This document shows positions 31,464-42,699 of a DNA stretch of 64,000 nt, piece by piece. Made by a program: the position numbers and the translations under genes. The notes beneath the pieces were generated by a model that did not search any database, had not been told where the DNA came from, and saw only the letters and a program-made list of their open reading frames with translations. Where the stretch lies: contig VXQT01000013.1 in assembly GCA_009838915.1 (NCBI GenBank), positions 520,194 through 584,193 of the forward strand, given 5' to 3'. Each line of letters starts with the position of its first letter. The stretch's first letter is position 1. The DNA is from Chloroflexota bacterium (GTDB lineage: Bacteria; Chloroflexota; Dehalococcoidia; Bin125).

Positions 31464-33313
31464 GTACCAGTGAAGGCGGCGGATGGCAGCCGCGACCGGT
31501 ACGCAGGTTGGGTGAAGGGCCGCGGCGGGAGCAGCAACGTAGTGGCCGGGCGAGCGGTTCGCCCGATCCCGCACCGTTCACTCCGGAGCCGGAACTCCCT
31601 GCGCCTGAGTTTCCGCCTCCGAGCGAGACCGGCACGGTTGTCAGACCGGCTTCGGGGCAGAGGTCGTTCGGCCGGCAGGCTCCGCCCCCTCGCGGTGGAG
31701 CGGGCGTCTTAGTCGCGTTGATCATCACTGCCCTGCTGGTCGGCGTCATAATCGTGCTCTTCTTCGAGCCTGGCTTGATCGATGCCAACTTCAACACCAA
31801 CGCCGAGGGTGACTTCTCCGCATCGGACGGCCCAGGAGTTCAGACCTCCCTGTTTGAAGCGCGACTGACCGAGCGTCCGCCGGCGATTCCAGAGATCCTG
31901 GGCGCCGTGTCGCCGGTGTACGAGTTCCGCGTGCCCGAACGGCGGCTGGGGCCGTTCGTGTTCGAGGCCGAGCTCACCAACCCGACGCAGGATCCGCGCA
32001 ACCTCGGCGCGTACACGTGGAACGGTGATGAATGGACCCGGCTCGGCGACGCAAACCTGAGTAGCGACGGCGCAACTGCGCGGATCGACCTGGCGGAAGC
32101 GCCGGCCAACCTGGTCATACTTCGCCGCTTACAGTTCCGCGACGTGATTGCGGGGCGCGTGCCGCGAGGCGAGGAGCCACAGTCGATTCTGGCCGGTTCG
32201 CTGACCCTGGTCCACCCCGACGGTTGGCATCCGGGCGAGGACGGTTCGCTGCTCGGCGGCGTGGAGTTGGTCAACGCACAGGTTCCTCAGAACCGCTGGC
32301 CGACCGTCTACGCCACAGACGAGCAGGCGGACCTGGTCAACGACATTCTCGCTTCGGACAACCTGCGGAGGCAGCACATCGCCAACATCCAACATGCGAT
32401 CAAGAGCGGCTTGCACGACGGCGTCGACATTCACTATCTCGATGTCTCACCGGCGTTGCAGTCGCAGTTCACGTCGTTCATCAGCGAGCTGGCAGGCCGT
32501 CTGCACCGCGAGGACCGCGGTGTCTCGGTGCACATTCCGATCACCGCTGCAGGCGGCGTGGGTGAGGGCGGCTACGACCTCTCACAGCTCGGCGCGTCTG
32601 CCGATTTCATCGTGATTGAGCCGCCGCTCGATCCGACCCTGTTCGAGGCGGCGATCGCCGCCTCGTTGCCGACGGTGCTTGAGCGCATTGAGTCCAGCAA
32701 GGTGTTACTGGCCCTGCCCTCACACGCCGTCGTCCGGGACGCAAGCGGATTTCGGGAAATCACCCAGCGCGATGCGCTCGACATCGCTTCGTTGATTAGC
32801 ATCCGCGAACCGGGACCATACCGTCCCGGTATGCGCGTGACGTTGCAGGGCAACTCGATCCTGCTCGACAATCTCGCCGGCGGGCTGCGTTGGGACAGCG
32901 TGAACCGGATCGTGACCTTCACCTATCCGGACCAGACCGGATCCGCCGTGACCGTCTGGATTCACAATCGATTCAGCGCAGCGTTTCAGCTCCAGGTCGT
33001 CTCCGACTATGAGCTGGGCGGCATCTACATCAGCAATGCGTCTGCGGATCCTGGCAACGCCAATCTGTGGCCGGCCGTGGCAGCGTTCTTCGAGTCAGGG
33101 TTACCTGACCTGCGGCTTCCAAACGCCATCCTCTTCGACCCGATCTTCAGCGTCGAGGCGGGCCAACTCTCGGGAGCAAGCGGCGGCGGCTGGCAGTTCT
33201 GGGACTTGCCAACGGAACCGGGCGACTATCGCGCCCAGCTCGTCGTCTCCGATGGCGATGTGCGCGTGGGCCATGTGATTACCGTCCCTGTGCGCGCCGA
33301 AGGGACAGAGTGA
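31460..33313 (+). CDS. Membrane-anchored protein with GH18-like (probably non-catalytic) region
   Basis: Pro-rich N-terminus, one TM, extracellular region with DGVDIHYLDVSPALQSQFTSFISELAGRLHREDRGVSVHIP. Confidence 0.65.
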   Translation: MSTSEGGGWQPRPVRRLGEGPRREQQRSGRASGSPDPAPFTPEPELPAPEFPPPSETGTVVRPASGQRSFGRQAPPPRGGAGVLVALIITALLVGVIIVLFFEPGLIDANFNTNAEGDFSASDGPGVQTSLFEARLTERPPAIPEILGAVSPVYEFRVPERRLGPFVFEAELTNPTQDPRNLGAYTWNGDEWTRLGDANLSSDGATARIDLAEAPANLVILRRLQFRDVIAGRVPRGEEPQSILAGSLTLVHPDGWHPGEDGSLLGGVELVNAQVPQNRWPTVYATDEQADLVNDILASDNLRRQHIANIQHAIKSGLHDGVDIHYLDVSPALQSQFTSFISELAGRLHREDRGVSVHIPITAAGGVGEGGYDLSQLGASADFIVIEPPLDPTLFEAAIAASLPTVLERIESSKVLLALPSHAVVRDASGFREITQRDALDIASLISIREPGPYRPGMRVTLQGNSILLDNLAGGLRWDSVNRIVTFTYPDQTGSAVTVWIHNRFSAAFQLQVVSDYELGGIYISNASADPGNANLWPAVAAFFESGLPDLRLPNAILFDPIFSVEAGQLSGASGGGWQFWDLPTEPGDYRAQLVVSDGDVRVGHVITVPVRAEGTE

Positions 33314-33894
33314 TGTCCCGGTCCCAGCCGCGGATCGCGGGCGGTCACCTCTCGGGCAGACGCCTCCGGACGCCGGCGAGCGGTACGCGGCCGGCCACCG
33401 CGATCATTCGCTCGGCGATCTTCGACCGACCGGATATCGGCGGAGTGGTAGCGGGGGCGCGAGTGCTCGACCTGTACGCGGGAGCCGGGTACCTAGGCAT
33501 TGAGGCGCTCAGCCGCGGCGCCGCATCGGTCGACTTCGTCGAACGCAACGGACCCGCATGCGCCGTAATCCGGCGCAATCTCGATGAGCTCGGTCTCACC
33601 GAAAGGGCGCGCGTCCACCGACTCCCCGTCGAGCGCTGCTTTTCGAGGATTCCTCTCGACCCGGACCTGATATTCATCGATCCGCCTTACCGCGTCGACG
33701 CGCGCGCGGTCATTGAAACTCTTGTCGACCGGGTCTCGCTGCCTGAGGGCTCAATCGCGGTCTGGCGGCGACAGACCTCCGGCTCGGGCGGGGTGACGCC
33801 GCCACCGGCCCGGATTGGTGACCTAGTGCGGATCGATCAGCGGCGCTATGGTGACGGCGCTATCGATACGTATCGTGCGGAGGCACCGACATGA
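33313..33894 (+). CDS. rsmD: 16S rRNA (guanine(966)-N(2))-methyltransferase
   Basis: RIAGGHLSGRRL...VLDLYAGAGYLGIEALSRGAASVDFVE...LIFIDPPYR. Confidence 0.92.
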   Translation: MSRSQPRIAGGHLSGRRLRTPASGTRPATAIIRSAIFDRPDIGGVVAGARVLDLYAGAGYLGIEALSRGAASVDFVERNGPACAVIRRNLDELGLTERARVHRLPVERCFSRIPLDPDLIFIDPPYRVDARAVIETLVDRVSLPEGSIAVWRRQTSGSGGVTPPPARIGDLVRIDQRRYGDGAIDTYRAEAPT

Positions 33895-34382
33895 CGATTG
33901 CGCTCTACCCAGGCGGATTCGACCCGATCACGAACGGCCATCTCGACATCGTGCAGCGTGCCGCGTCGATGTTCGACGAAGTCGTCATGGCGATCTATCC
34001 CCGCTCAAGCGAAACGTTCGACGTCGACGAGCGGCTTGCGCTGATCGAGGGCGCAACCAGGCATTGTGACAACGTTCGCGCCGCCAAGTTCACCGGCCTG
34101 GTGGTCAACTTTGCCGATGACGTCGGCGCGAGCGTGCTGGTCCGTGGAATCCGCGCAGTGACCGGCTTCGAAGCCGAATTCGACATGGCGCTGATGAACA
34201 AGAAAATGGCACCGCACATCGAGTCCGTCTTCCTGATGTCGGGTCACGAGCACCTGTTCATCTCTGCCAGCCGAATTCGTGAACTGGCATCGCTTCGGCA
34301 TCCCGTCGACGATCTGGTCCCGCCTAACGTCGCGGAGGCGTTGACGCAAAAGTATGGACCGCCGCTCCAGCGCGCGGACTGA
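33891..34382 (+). CDS. coaD: Phosphopantetheine adenylyltransferase
   Basis: ALYPGGFDPITNGHLDIVQRA, LVRGIRAVTGFEAEFDMALMNKKM. Confidence 0.96.
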   Translation: MTIALYPGGFDPITNGHLDIVQRAASMFDEVVMAIYPRSSETFDVDERLALIEGATRHCDNVRAAKFTGLVVNFADDVGASVLVRGIRAVTGFEAEFDMALMNKKMAPHIESVFLMSGHEHLFISASRIRELASLRHPVDDLVPPNVAEALTQKYGPPLQRAD

Positions 34383-34581
34383 GCGCCGATGGTCGCGCCT
34401 ACTGCGCTAAAGTCGAAACCAGGGTGATGCGGCGCGGGGCTCTTGGCAGGAGCTCATCATCGACCTGCTTGAACTGATCGAACAGATCGAACAGGCGATC
34501 CTGGCGGGTCGCCGCAGCCGCTTCGGATCCGGTTGGACCGTCGACCGTGAGCAGCTCCTGGACCTGATCGACCGCCTGCGC

Positions 34582-35034
34582 ATGGCCGCGCCCGCCTCGT
34601 CGGAGCAGGCGCAGCATCTGCTGGAAGAGCGCGAACGCCTGATCCAGCAGACGCAGGAGGAGGCCGCGGTGCTTTCGGCGCAGGCCCGGCGCGAGGCCGA
34701 GCAACAGGTGTCGGTGCACGAACTGGTGCAGGCTGCTGAGGCTCGGGCGCAGAGCATTGTCGACCAGGCGCACTTGACCGCCACCGAAACCATCTCCCGT
34801 GCAAACCAGGAGGCGGCCGCGGTGCGCGGCCAGGCGACGACCGAAGCGGTCTCGCAGGCACTGGAAGCCGATCGCTACTCGTTGGAGATGCTGCGCCGTC
34901 TCAACGACCAGCTTCGGACGATGCAGACCTCGGTCAGCGGCGCCGTCGAACAGCTCGAGTACAAGGTCGAGCAAAGCGAACAGTCGCAGTCGCTGGACCA
35001 GCGAGATGAGGCCGCGCGCCGGGCGCTGAGCTAG
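34582..35034 (+). CDS. Coiled-coil (DivIVA/ATPase-stalk-like) conserved hypothetical protein; N-terminus likely extends upstream
   Basis: Long Glu/Gln/Ala heptad-rich protein after coaD. Frame is open from 34411 and encodes [45 protein letters not shown]. Confidence 0.65.
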   Translation: MAAPASSEQAQHLLEERERLIQQTQEEAAVLSAQARREAEQQVSVHELVQAAEARAQSIVDQAHLTATETISRANQEAAAVRGQATTEAVSQALEADRYSLEMLRRLNDQLRTMQTSVSGAVEQLEYKVEQSEQSQSLDQRDEAARRALS

Positions 35035-36080
35035 TCTGCGACGGCGGCGAGTTGCGGTTGGGGCGCCAACGGATGGCCAACCGCCTCACCGACCCGCTCC
35101 AACGAGCGCATCAGGGTCTCGAAGTTTTCGAAGGTCAACGACTGCGGCCCGTCCGACAGTGCGTGATCTGGATTCGGGTGGACCTCGACCATCAGACCGT
35201 CCGCGCCGACCGCCATCGAGGCGCGCGCCATTGGCTCGACCAGGTACCAGTGGCCGGTGCCGTGCGCCGGATCGCTCACGATCGGCAGGTGACTGAGTCG
35301 CTTGACCACCGGGATCGCCGAGAGATCGAGCGTATTGCGGGTGGTGGTCTCGAACGTCCGGATGCCGCGCTCGCAGAGGATTACGTCGCGGTTGCCCTTG
35401 GCCATGATGTACTCAGCCGCGAGCAGCCACTCGTCGATCGTTGCCGAGAGCCCGCGCTTGAGCATCACCGGCTTGCGCGCCAAGCCAACCTCGTCGAGCA
35501 GCATGAAGTTTTGCATGTTGCGCGTGCCGACCTGGAGGATGTCTGCGTAGCGCGCCACCAGCTCCACATCCCGTGCCTCCATGACCTCGGTGATCACGGG
35601 CAGGCCGGTCTCGTCTCGCGCGGTTGCAAGATGCTGCAACCCTTCTTCGCCCAGGCCGCGGAATGCGTAGGGCGAGGTGCGAGGCTTGAACGCGCCGCCG
35701 CGCAGGATCTGTGCGCCGGAAGCAGCCACGGCCCTGGCCGTGGTCACCATGTGCTCCTCGTTCTCGATCGAACAGGGACCGGCCATGACGACCATTGAGC
35801 CGTCACCAATCTTGACTCCGCCAACGTCGATCACCGTGTCCTCAGGCTGGAACTCGCGTCCCGTCAGCTTGTACGGACGGGAGATGGCGATCACCTCTTG
35901 AACGCCGCTCATGCGCGACATCTGGGTGCGGATGTCGGGATCGCCGATGACGCCGACGGCGCCGATCACGACGCGCTCCTCGCCCGGGGAGAGATGGCCC
36001 TCGAGGTTGAACTCCTTGAGCCGGGCCAGGACGCCGCGAACCTCTTCGTCGGTCGCGCCCATTCTCATTACTATCAGCAT
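35031..36080 (-). CDS. aroF: 3-deoxy-7-phosphoheptulonate synthase
   Basis: [53 protein letters not shown]. Confidence 0.95.
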   Translation of the reverse strand: MLIVMRMGATDEEVRGVLARLKEFNLEGHLSPGEERVVIGAVGVIGDPDIRTQMSRMSGVQEVIAISRPYKLTGREFQPEDTVIDVGGVKIGDGSMVVMAGPCSIENEEHMVTTARAVAASGAQILRGGAFKPRTSPYAFRGLGEEGLQHLATARDETGLPVITEVMEARDVELVARYADILQVGTRNMQNFMLLDEVGLARKPVMLKRGLSATIDEWLLAAEYIMAKGNRDVILCERGIRTFETTTRNTLDLSAIPVVKRLSHLPIVSDPAHGTGHWYLVEPMARASMAVGADGLMVEVHPNPDHALSDGPQSLTFENFETLMRSLERVGEAVGHPLAPQPQLAAVAD

Positions 36081-36096
36081 GTCGTCACCTTCTCGC

Positions 36097-36561
36097 TCAC
36101 TCGCTGTACGGCTCGGGCTCCCTGCCTAATCTTCTCAGGAGATCGCCGCCCGAACGTGATGGTTCTGTGTTAACTGTTAAGTCTGTTCTCAGCACTCTCG
36201 CGCCGCGCAGGTAGACGTGCTGGATCTGGTTCTGCCGCAACGGCGTGTTGACATGCAACAGGATCCGCAGGCAGGACGGCAGCGAGCCGGGCACATCCAT
36301 TTCGTGACTGCACATCAGCGCCGCATGACTCCACCTGTATGTCAAGCGCGCCGCCACCGCCGGGAACTCGGCATTGAGATCCGGGGTGGTGGTGAACCAG
36401 GCCGAGGCGACTTCGCTCGACTCGATGTCGTTACGCGTGATCATCTCAGCCAGCAACTCTTCGGTTGCCTCGATGATGTCTTCGCGTGTGTTGTTCTCGA
36501 CTGTGGTAGCGCCGCGAATTCCTCGCAAGCGCCAGACAGCTTCGGGGTCATTACTCGGCAT
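36097..36561 (-). CDS. aroH: Chorismate mutase, AroH class
   Basis: [32 protein letters not shown]...[21 protein letters not shown]. Confidence 0.93.
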   Translation of the reverse strand: MPSNDPEAVWRLRGIRGATTVENNTREDIIEATEELLAEMITRNDIESSEVASAWFTTTPDLNAEFPAVAARLTYRWSHAALMCSHEMDVPGSLPSCLRILLHVNTPLRQNQIQHVYLRGARVLRTDLTVNTEPSRSGGDLLRRLGREPEPYSE

Positions 36562-36750
36562 CGTCAGGTGCTCGGTGCGCAGTCAGGACTGGCTAGGTTC
36601 TGGTGGCGGACAGGGGAGTGCTGAGACGCGAAGATCGGCGGTTCGACGTTGATCGTCGTCCCGCGATCTAGCGACCGGCGGCAAAGACGCCGGCCGCGGA
36701 GATATAGACGCAGTCGAAGAACGATGCCTGTACCTGGGTTGCACAGTGGC

Positions 36751-37629
36751 TCATTCGCCTGTCGTTTCGCTCCGGCGGCCGGTGACCACCTCGAGATATC
36801 GCTCCACGGCCGCGGTGCGGCCGTCTGGCGGCGCCGACGCGATTGTCGCAGTCAGCGCTGAGCCGATGATAGCAGCAGGCACCATTTCCCCGACCTGGAG
36901 CACGTGCTCTCGCCTGCTGATCCCGAATCCGACTGCCAACGGCGTGTCAGTCCTGGCCTTCACTCGACCAACGAAGGTGGCCAGATCGCGGGCAATCTGA
37001 TCGCGCGCGCCGGTCACTCCGGTCAGTGAGAGCAGGTAGATGAACCCCGACGCCTGACGCGCGACCGCGTCAATGCGCTCCTCGGTCGAAGTCGGCGCGA
37101 GCAGATAGATCAGCGAGATGCCGTGCTCGGCCAGGACCTCACGCGCGGCGTCCGACTCGTCGACTGGGAGGTCGACGATGATGACACCGTCCACGTCTGC
37201 CTCGGAGGCGCGGCGCGCGAGCGCCTCCAGCGGCTCGCCGACGGCGCTGCCAGGGTCTCCGGCGCCGCCGTCGAGACCCGCAGGCCCGCAGGCGAGGAAG
37301 GGATTGAGGTAGCCCATCAGCGTGAGCGGGGCGTCGGGCGACTCCGCTCGAGCGACCCGCACGGCGTCGAGCGCCGTCTCCAGCGTGGCTCCAGCCGCCA
37401 ACGCCACGTTGTAGGCGTCCTGATGGACGGGACCGTCTGCGAGCGGATCGGAGAATGGCACGCCAATCTCGAATCCGGCTGCGCCGCCGCGCAGCGCAGC
37501 GCGCACCAGGTCAGGCGTCTCCGCCGGAGTTGGAAATCCGGCGGCCAGGAAGGGGAACAGGAGCGGCCCATCGCCGCGCTCGGCGGAGGCGGCGAACGCC
37601 GCACGATATCGATGCCCGACCTCAGTCAT
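36751..37629 (-). CDS. trpA: Tryptophan synthase alpha chain
   Basis: LFPFLAAGFPTPAETPDLVRAALRGGAAGFEIGVPFSDPLADGP. Confidence 0.96.
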   Translation of the reverse strand: MTEVGHRYRAAFAASAERGDGPLLFPFLAAGFPTPAETPDLVRAALRGGAAGFEIGVPFSDPLADGPVHQDAYNVALAAGATLETALDAVRVARAESPDAPLTLMGYLNPFLACGPAGLDGGAGDPGSAVGEPLEALARRASEADVDGVIIVDLPVDESDAAREVLAEHGISLIYLLAPTSTEERIDAVARQASGFIYLLSLTGVTGARDQIARDLATFVGRVKARTDTPLAVGFGISRREHVLQVGEMVPAAIIGSALTATIASAPPDGRTAAVERYLEVVTGRRSETTGE

Positions 37630-37638
37630 CTCACATCC

Positions 37639-38385
37639 TCATCCGAGTTGTTGTACCAGCGTCGCCGAGAATCCGATTACGTTGAAGCCGAAATGAGCCA
37701 TTGACGCCGCGGTCAGTGACCCGGTGCGCAGATAGACGACACCCAGAATCACTCCGGCTAATGCGAACGGAATCAAGCTGCCCAGATCGGCATGCAGCGC
37801 CGAGAACACCGCCGACGAGACCACGAATGCGGGAATCAGTCCCCAGTGCGGTCGCAAGCCGCCGAGGACGAAGCCCCGCGCGAACGCCTCCTCGTAGATC
37901 GGCGCACAGACCACCACAAGGACGGCGAGGGCGATCATCACCGATGGGTGTACGAAGAGCCGCTTGTCGTCAATCGTCGACTGGGGTTCGAGCGAGTCCG
38001 CTCCGGCGGACGTGACGATCAGGGTGTAGACGAACAGCACGGCATAGATGGTGATCAGTCCGCCGACTGCCCAGACAACATCGGTGGATGTCGGTTTGCG
38101 CCAGGCAACGACTCCACGCTGTCCGCGTCGTCGCATGATCAGTAACGGCAGCGCGAACCAGCCGACCAGTCCAGCCAGACCCTGCCCGACGACGAAGATC
38201 AGCAGACCTGTCTCGCTGGTCGCCTCGCCACCATCGACTTCAGTCACGATTGCCGTGGTCAGGATGATGATCAGCAGCCAGACCAGCGTGCAAAGCAAGC
38301 CCCAGCCGACCAGTCTGAAACCTTGCAAGCCGCGATCCTCAGGAGACCCCCTGGGCTCGCCAAATTCAGTGTTCTGGGACCCCAT
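37639..38385 (-). CDS. CPBP family intramembrane metalloprotease
   Basis: Multi-TM; PIYEEAFARGFVLGGLRP (EExxxR) and SALHADLG motifs. Confidence 0.88.
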   Translation of the reverse strand: MGSQNTEFGEPRGSPEDRGLQGFRLVGWGLLCTLVWLLIIILTTAIVTEVDGGEATSETGLLIFVVGQGLAGLVGWFALPLLIMRRRGQRGVVAWRKPTSTDVVWAVGGLITIYAVLFVYTLIVTSAGADSLEPQSTIDDKRLFVHPSVMIALAVLVVVCAPIYEEAFARGFVLGGLRPHWGLIPAFVVSSAVFSALHADLGSLIPFALAGVILGVVYLRTGSLTAASMAHFGFNVIGFSATLVQQLG

Positions 38386-38390
38386 TACCG

Positions 38391-39572
38391 CTAGCGCTCT
38401 CGCGCCGCCAGCGCGTCGCGGACAATCTCGACATCCTTGTCGCCGCGACCGGAGAGGCCGAGCAGGATGACCTCATCGGAACTCATCGAGGGCGCGATCT
38501 TGGCTGCATAGGCGATCGCGTGCGCGGTTTCGAGCGCCGGGATGATGCCCTCGGTCTCGGAGAGCAGCTTCAGCCCGTCAAGCGCCTCGTCGTCTGTGAC
38601 GGAAACGTACTCCGCCCGTTCGGTCAGCATCAGCCAGGCGTGCTCAGGGCCAACGCCAGGATAGTCGAGGCCGGCGGAGATCGAGTGCGCCTCGGTGATC
38701 TGGCCGTGCTCGTCCTGGAGGACGTAGGTCCGGGTGCCGTGCAGCACGCCGGGCGCGCCCGCCGAAAGCGTCGCGGCGTGACGGGCGTCCAGTCCTTCGC
38801 CGGCGGCTTCCACGCCGATCAGCCGGACCGGATCGTTGATCAGCGGGTGAAAGAGGCCGATCGCGTTGCTGCCGCCGCCGACGCAGGCGATTGCGACATC
38901 CGGAAGCCTGCCGATCTTCTCCTGCAACTGGTCCTTCGCCTCGCGACCGATGCAGGACTGCAGCTCGCGCACAATCACCGGATAGGGGTGCGGTCCGATC
39001 GCGCTACCGATCAGGTAGTGCGTGTTGCGGACGTTGGTGACCCAATCGCGGATTGACTCGTTGATCGCGTCCTTGAGCGTTCGTGCGCCTGATGTGACCG
39101 GCACCACCTCGGCGCCAAGCAGGTTCATGCGGAAGACGTTGAGCGCCTGGCGGCGGACATCTTCTTCGCCCATGTAGACGACGCACTCGATCCCGAAGCG
39201 AGCGCAGGCGGTGGCCGTCGCTACGCCGTGTTGTCCCGCGCCGGTCTCGGCGATGATCCGCGGCTTGCCCATCCGTTGAGCCAGCAGCACCTGACCAAGC
39301 GCGTTGTTGATCTTGTGGGCGCCGGTGTGCGCGAGATCTTCGCGCTTGAGCCAGATCTGCGCGCCGCCGAGCTGCTCCGAGAGCCGTTCCGCGTGGGTCA
39401 ATGGCGTCTCGCGTCCCACGTAGTCGCGCAGCATCGCGTCGAGATTGGCGGCAAACGCAGGATCCGCCTGTGCCTCGGCCCACGCATCGTCTAACTCTGC
39501 CAGCGCAGGCATCAACGTCTCGGGCGCGAACTGTCCGCCGAAGGGTCCGAAGGCTCCACTCTCTCTGCTCAC
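38391..39572 (-). CDS. trpB: Tryptophan synthase beta chain
   Basis: [61 protein letters not shown]. Confidence 0.97.
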   Translation of the reverse strand: MSRESGAFGPFGGQFAPETLMPALAELDDAWAEAQADPAFAANLDAMLRDYVGRETPLTHAERLSEQLGGAQIWLKREDLAHTGAHKINNALGQVLLAQRMGKPRIIAETGAGQHGVATATACARFGIECVVYMGEEDVRRQALNVFRMNLLGAEVVPVTSGARTLKDAINESIRDWVTNVRNTHYLIGSAIGPHPYPVIVRELQSCIGREAKDQLQEKIGRLPDVAIACVGGGSNAIGLFHPLINDPVRLIGVEAAGEGLDARHAATLSAGAPGVLHGTRTYVLQDEHGQITEAHSISAGLDYPGVGPEHAWLMLTERAEYVSVTDDEALDGLKLLSETEGIIPALETAHAIAYAAKIAPSMSSDEVILLGLSGRGDKDVEIVRDALAARER

Positions 39573-40252
39573 GACGCAGCCTCGCCTTTCGCCGCCGCGA
39601 TGAACGCGCGGATTTTCTCTCGGTCTTTGGTTCCGTCGGTCTCGAGGCCTGACGAGGCATCGACGGCCCAGGGACGCACGGCGCGGACTGCCTCGGCAAC
39701 GTTGTCCGGGTTGAGCCCGCCGGCCAGGACCAGCGGTCGGCGTGCCGCCACTTCCCCCGCGATTGTCCAGTCAATCCGCTGTCCCATGCCGCCGCCCTGC
39801 TTCGACCTGGAGTCGAGCATCGTGATGGTGTTCGGCGCGCGATCGATCTCGCGCATCACCGTTCCGGCGTCCATCCCATTGCCCACGTGAACGACCCGCA
39901 CGACGGCGCGCCGAATGCGCCCCGCCAGCGCCGGGTGTTCGCCGCCGCTGAGTTGGACCAGATCCAGATCGACCTGATCGAGCACTCGCGCAATCTCGTC
40001 GACCGACTGTCCCGCGAAGACGCCTACCAGCAGGGGCTGCTCGGCCGCATGGCGCTCTCGCTCGACGGCTTCGGCTGTCGCTTCCGCGATTTCGACGCGC
40101 GGCCCCAGCTCGCGACGGACTGCGCGGGCGACATCGAGGTCGATTCGTCTCGGAGCGTTGGCGAAGATCATCCCAATCTCGTCCGCGCCAGCCTCGCGCG
40201 CCCAGACGGCGTGTTCAACCGCTCGCACCGAACAGACCTTGACAAACGTCAT
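39569..40252 (-). CDS. trpF: Phosphoribosylanthranilate isomerase
   Basis: VKVCSV...[49 protein letters not shown]. Confidence 0.94.
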   Translation of the reverse strand: MTFVKVCSVRAVEHAVWAREAGADEIGMIFANAPRRIDLDVARAVRRELGPRVEIAEATAEAVERERHAAEQPLLVGVFAGQSVDEIARVLDQVDLDLVQLSGGEHPALAGRIRRAVVRVVHVGNGMDAGTVMREIDRAPNTITMLDSRSKQGGGMGQRIDWTIAGEVAARRPLVLAGGLNPDNVAEAVRAVRPWAVDASSGLETDGTKDREKIRAFIAAAKGEAAS

Positions 40253-41034
40253 CGGCCCAACAGCTCTCGCGCTTTGGCATACGGGTCCCTGGCCGAAGAC
40301 AGCGCTTCGCCGACCAAGACTGCGTTGACGCCGCAGGCTTCCATCCGCTTCATGTCCTCGCGAGTGCGCACGCCGCTGGCAGCGACGACCGGAACGGAGG
40401 GCGGAATCAGGTCTCTCAGACGCTCCGTGGTGCCTAGGTCCTCTTCAAATGTGTGCAGATCGCGATTGTTGATCCCGATGGCGGCGGCGCCGGCTGCCAG
40501 CGCCATCTCGGTCTCGGCCTCGTCGGTGACCTCGACGAACGCGGTCAGACCGAACTCTTCGCCTGCCCGGGACAGCGACGTGAGCTCGCCGGCGTCGAGC
40601 GTCTTGGCGATCAGCAGGTAGGCGTCCGCGCCCAGCGCGGCCGCTTCCGCGACCTGGTACGGATCGACATGGAACTCCTTGCGAAGCAGGGGCACGCCGC
40701 TGTCGGCCAGCGCCTCGGCTGCTTCACAGAGGTCCTGATCAGTGGCGAAGAACGCCGGCGACGTCAGCACCGACACGGCGACCGCGCCGATTTCGCGATA
40801 GGTGCACGCGAGATCGGCCGGCGAGAGGTCGGGAGCGAACAGCCCCTTGGATGGTGAGCCCCGCTTGACTTCGGCCATGAGTCCGACGCCGGGCTGCATC
40901 AACGAGGCCACGAAGTCGCGCCGCTGCGTCCGTGCTTTTGCGCGCTCGCAGAGTTCCGCCATTGGTACGGCGGACTTTCGCGCCTCAACAGCCTCGCGGG
41001 TCTCTGCAACGATGCGTTCGAGCACGGATGCCAT
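40249..41034 (-). CDS. trpC: Indole-3-glycerol phosphate synthase
   Basis: LMAEVKRGSPSKGLF, VPLLRKEFHVDPYQV, GINNRDLHTFEEDL, VLVGEAL; start reassigned to MASVLERIV. Confidence 0.95.
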   Translation of the reverse strand: MASVLERIVAETREAVEARKSAVPMAELCERAKARTQRRDFVASLMQPGVGLMAEVKRGSPSKGLFAPDLSPADLACTYREIGAVAVSVLTSPAFFATDQDLCEAAEALADSGVPLLRKEFHVDPYQVAEAAALGADAYLLIAKTLDAGELTSLSRAGEEFGLTAFVEVTDEAETEMALAAGAAAIGINNRDLHTFEEDLGTTERLRDLIPPSVPVVAASGVRTREDMKRMEACGVNAVLVGEALSSARDPYAKARELLGR

Positions 41035-42098
41035 TATGTAGACTCCAACGCTTCGGAATCGGCGGCGATGGCCTGGGATCGCTCGACCCATAGATCCAGC
41101 TTACGCAGCGCGCGCTGATCGTCGATGCATTCGGCCGCGCGGCTGACGCCCTCAGCGAAGGTGGGCGCCTCCTCAGCGGCCAACAGTCCTGCAGCGGCGT
41201 TGAGCGTGACAAAGCCGGTCAGCGCCGAGGTCTTGCCGCCGAGCACATCCCGCATCATCGACGCCGACTGCTCCGCCGTGTCGCCGCCGCGCACCGCCGC
41301 CAGCGGCACGGGCCTGATCTGGAAGTCCTGAGGAGACACGGTGAACTCGGTCACGCGGTCGCCGTCAATCTGCCAGCAGGTGGTCTCGCCGTCGGGTGAG
41401 ACTTCGTCCAATCCTTCGTGTCCGTGCGCGACCAGCCCGCGCTGCACGCCGAGCCGCCCCAACGCGGCAGCCATCAGCGGTCCGAGTTCGGGTCGCGCGA
41501 CGCCGATCAGCTGGTGCGTGGCGTGGGCGGGATTGGTTAGCGGTCCCAGGATGTTGAACACCGTGCGGACACCGATGCGACGTCGGATTGGCGCAACGTG
41601 GCGCATCGCCGGATGGAACGCCTGGGCAAAGAGGAAGCCGAAGCCGACTTCGCGGATCAGCGTCGCGGCCTGGTCAGGATTGACGCTGATCTGTCCGCCG
41701 AGCGCTTCGAGCACGTCGGCGCTGCCGACGCTTGAGGACATTGCACGATTCCCGTGTTTCGCGACTGGTACGCCGCAACCGGCCATGACGAACGCGGCGG
41801 CAGTGGACGAGTTGAACGCGTGCCTACCGGAGCCGCCGGTACCGGCGGTGTCGGCGAGTCGAGGCAGGTCGGCCAGGTCGACACGTAAGGCATGCGCCCG
41901 CATGGCGCGGGCGAGTCCGACGACTTCATCAACGGACTCGCCCTTCACTCGCAGACCGGCCAACAGGGCCGAGGCCTGGACCTCGTCTGCTTCGCCCGAC
42001 ATCAGTGCGTCCATAGCGGCCGAAGCTTCGTGATCGGACAGACTTCTCCTCTCGTCAACGACGGCTGTCAGCGCCGCACCCAGATCCGCGTCAGTCAC
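41034..42098 (-). CDS. trpD: Anthranilate phosphoribosyltransferase
   Basis: [50 protein letters not shown]; probable GTG start near 42098. Confidence 0.95.
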   Translation of the reverse strand: MTDADLGAALTAVVDERRSLSDHEASAAMDALMSGEADEVQASALLAGLRVKGESVDEVVGLARAMRAHALRVDLADLPRLADTAGTGGSGRHAFNSSTAAAFVMAGCGVPVAKHGNRAMSSSVGSADVLEALGGQISVNPDQAATLIREVGFGFLFAQAFHPAMRHVAPIRRRIGVRTVFNILGPLTNPAHATHQLIGVARPELGPLMAAALGRLGVQRGLVAHGHEGLDEVSPDGETTCWQIDGDRVTEFTVSPQDFQIRPVPLAAVRGGDTAEQSASMMRDVLGGKTSALTGFVTLNAAAGLLAAEEAPTFAEGVSRAAECIDDQRALRKLDLWVERSQAIAADSEALEST

Positions 42099-42699
42099 GG
42101 GTGAAGGCCTCGGACTGGTCGAGAAAGTTCTGCAGGATTGCGTGGCCGGTCTTTGTGCGGATCGATTCGGGATGGAACTGGACGCCCTCAATCGGATACT
42201 CGATGTGGCGCATACCCATCAGGATCCGGCCGCTGCCGTCTATCCGCTCGCACCATGCCGTCGGCACGATCTCGTCGGGTAGGGTGTCCGGTTCGACAAT
42301 GAGCGAGTGATAGCGGGTCGCCTCGATTGGATTGGGGAGTCCTGCGAACACGCCTGAGCCGTCGTGTTCGATCGAGGAGACCTTGCCGTGCCGGATCTCG
42401 CCGGCCGGACCGACCGTCGCGCCGAATGCATCGCCAATTGCCTGGTGTCCCAGGCAGACGCCGAGCGTGGGGATAGTCGGGCTGAATCGTTGCAGCACCG
42501 GCACACTCACGCCGGCCTCCTTCGGCGTCTTGGGACCGGGTGAGATCACGATCCGCCGAGGCTCGAGCGATTCGATCTCGTCGAGTGTGATCTGGTCGTT
42601 GCGATGCACCACCACATCGGCGCCCAACTCGCAGAGGTACTGGTAGAGGTTGTAAGTGAACGAGTCGTAGTTGTCGATCAGCAGCGTATCAACCGCCAT
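42091..42699 (-). CDS. trpG: Anthranilate synthase component II (glutamine amidotransferase)
   Basis: [44 protein letters not shown]. Confidence 0.95.
   Translation of the reverse strand: MAVDTLLIDNYDSFTYNLYQYLCELGADVVVHRNDQITLDEIESLEPRRIVISPGPKTPKEAGVSVPVLQRFSPTIPTLGVCLGHQAIGDAFGATVGPAGEIRHGKVSSIEHDGSGVFAGLPNPIEATRYHSLIVEPDTLPDEIVPTAWCERIDGSGRILMGMRHIEYPIEGVQFHPESIRTKTGHAILQNFLDQSEAFTRD

Noticed and set aside
36671-36696. CCGGCG...CGCCGG hairpin between trpA and aroH
   Set aside because: Short stem without a T-tract; could be chance in GC-rich DNA, and not enough to call a terminator
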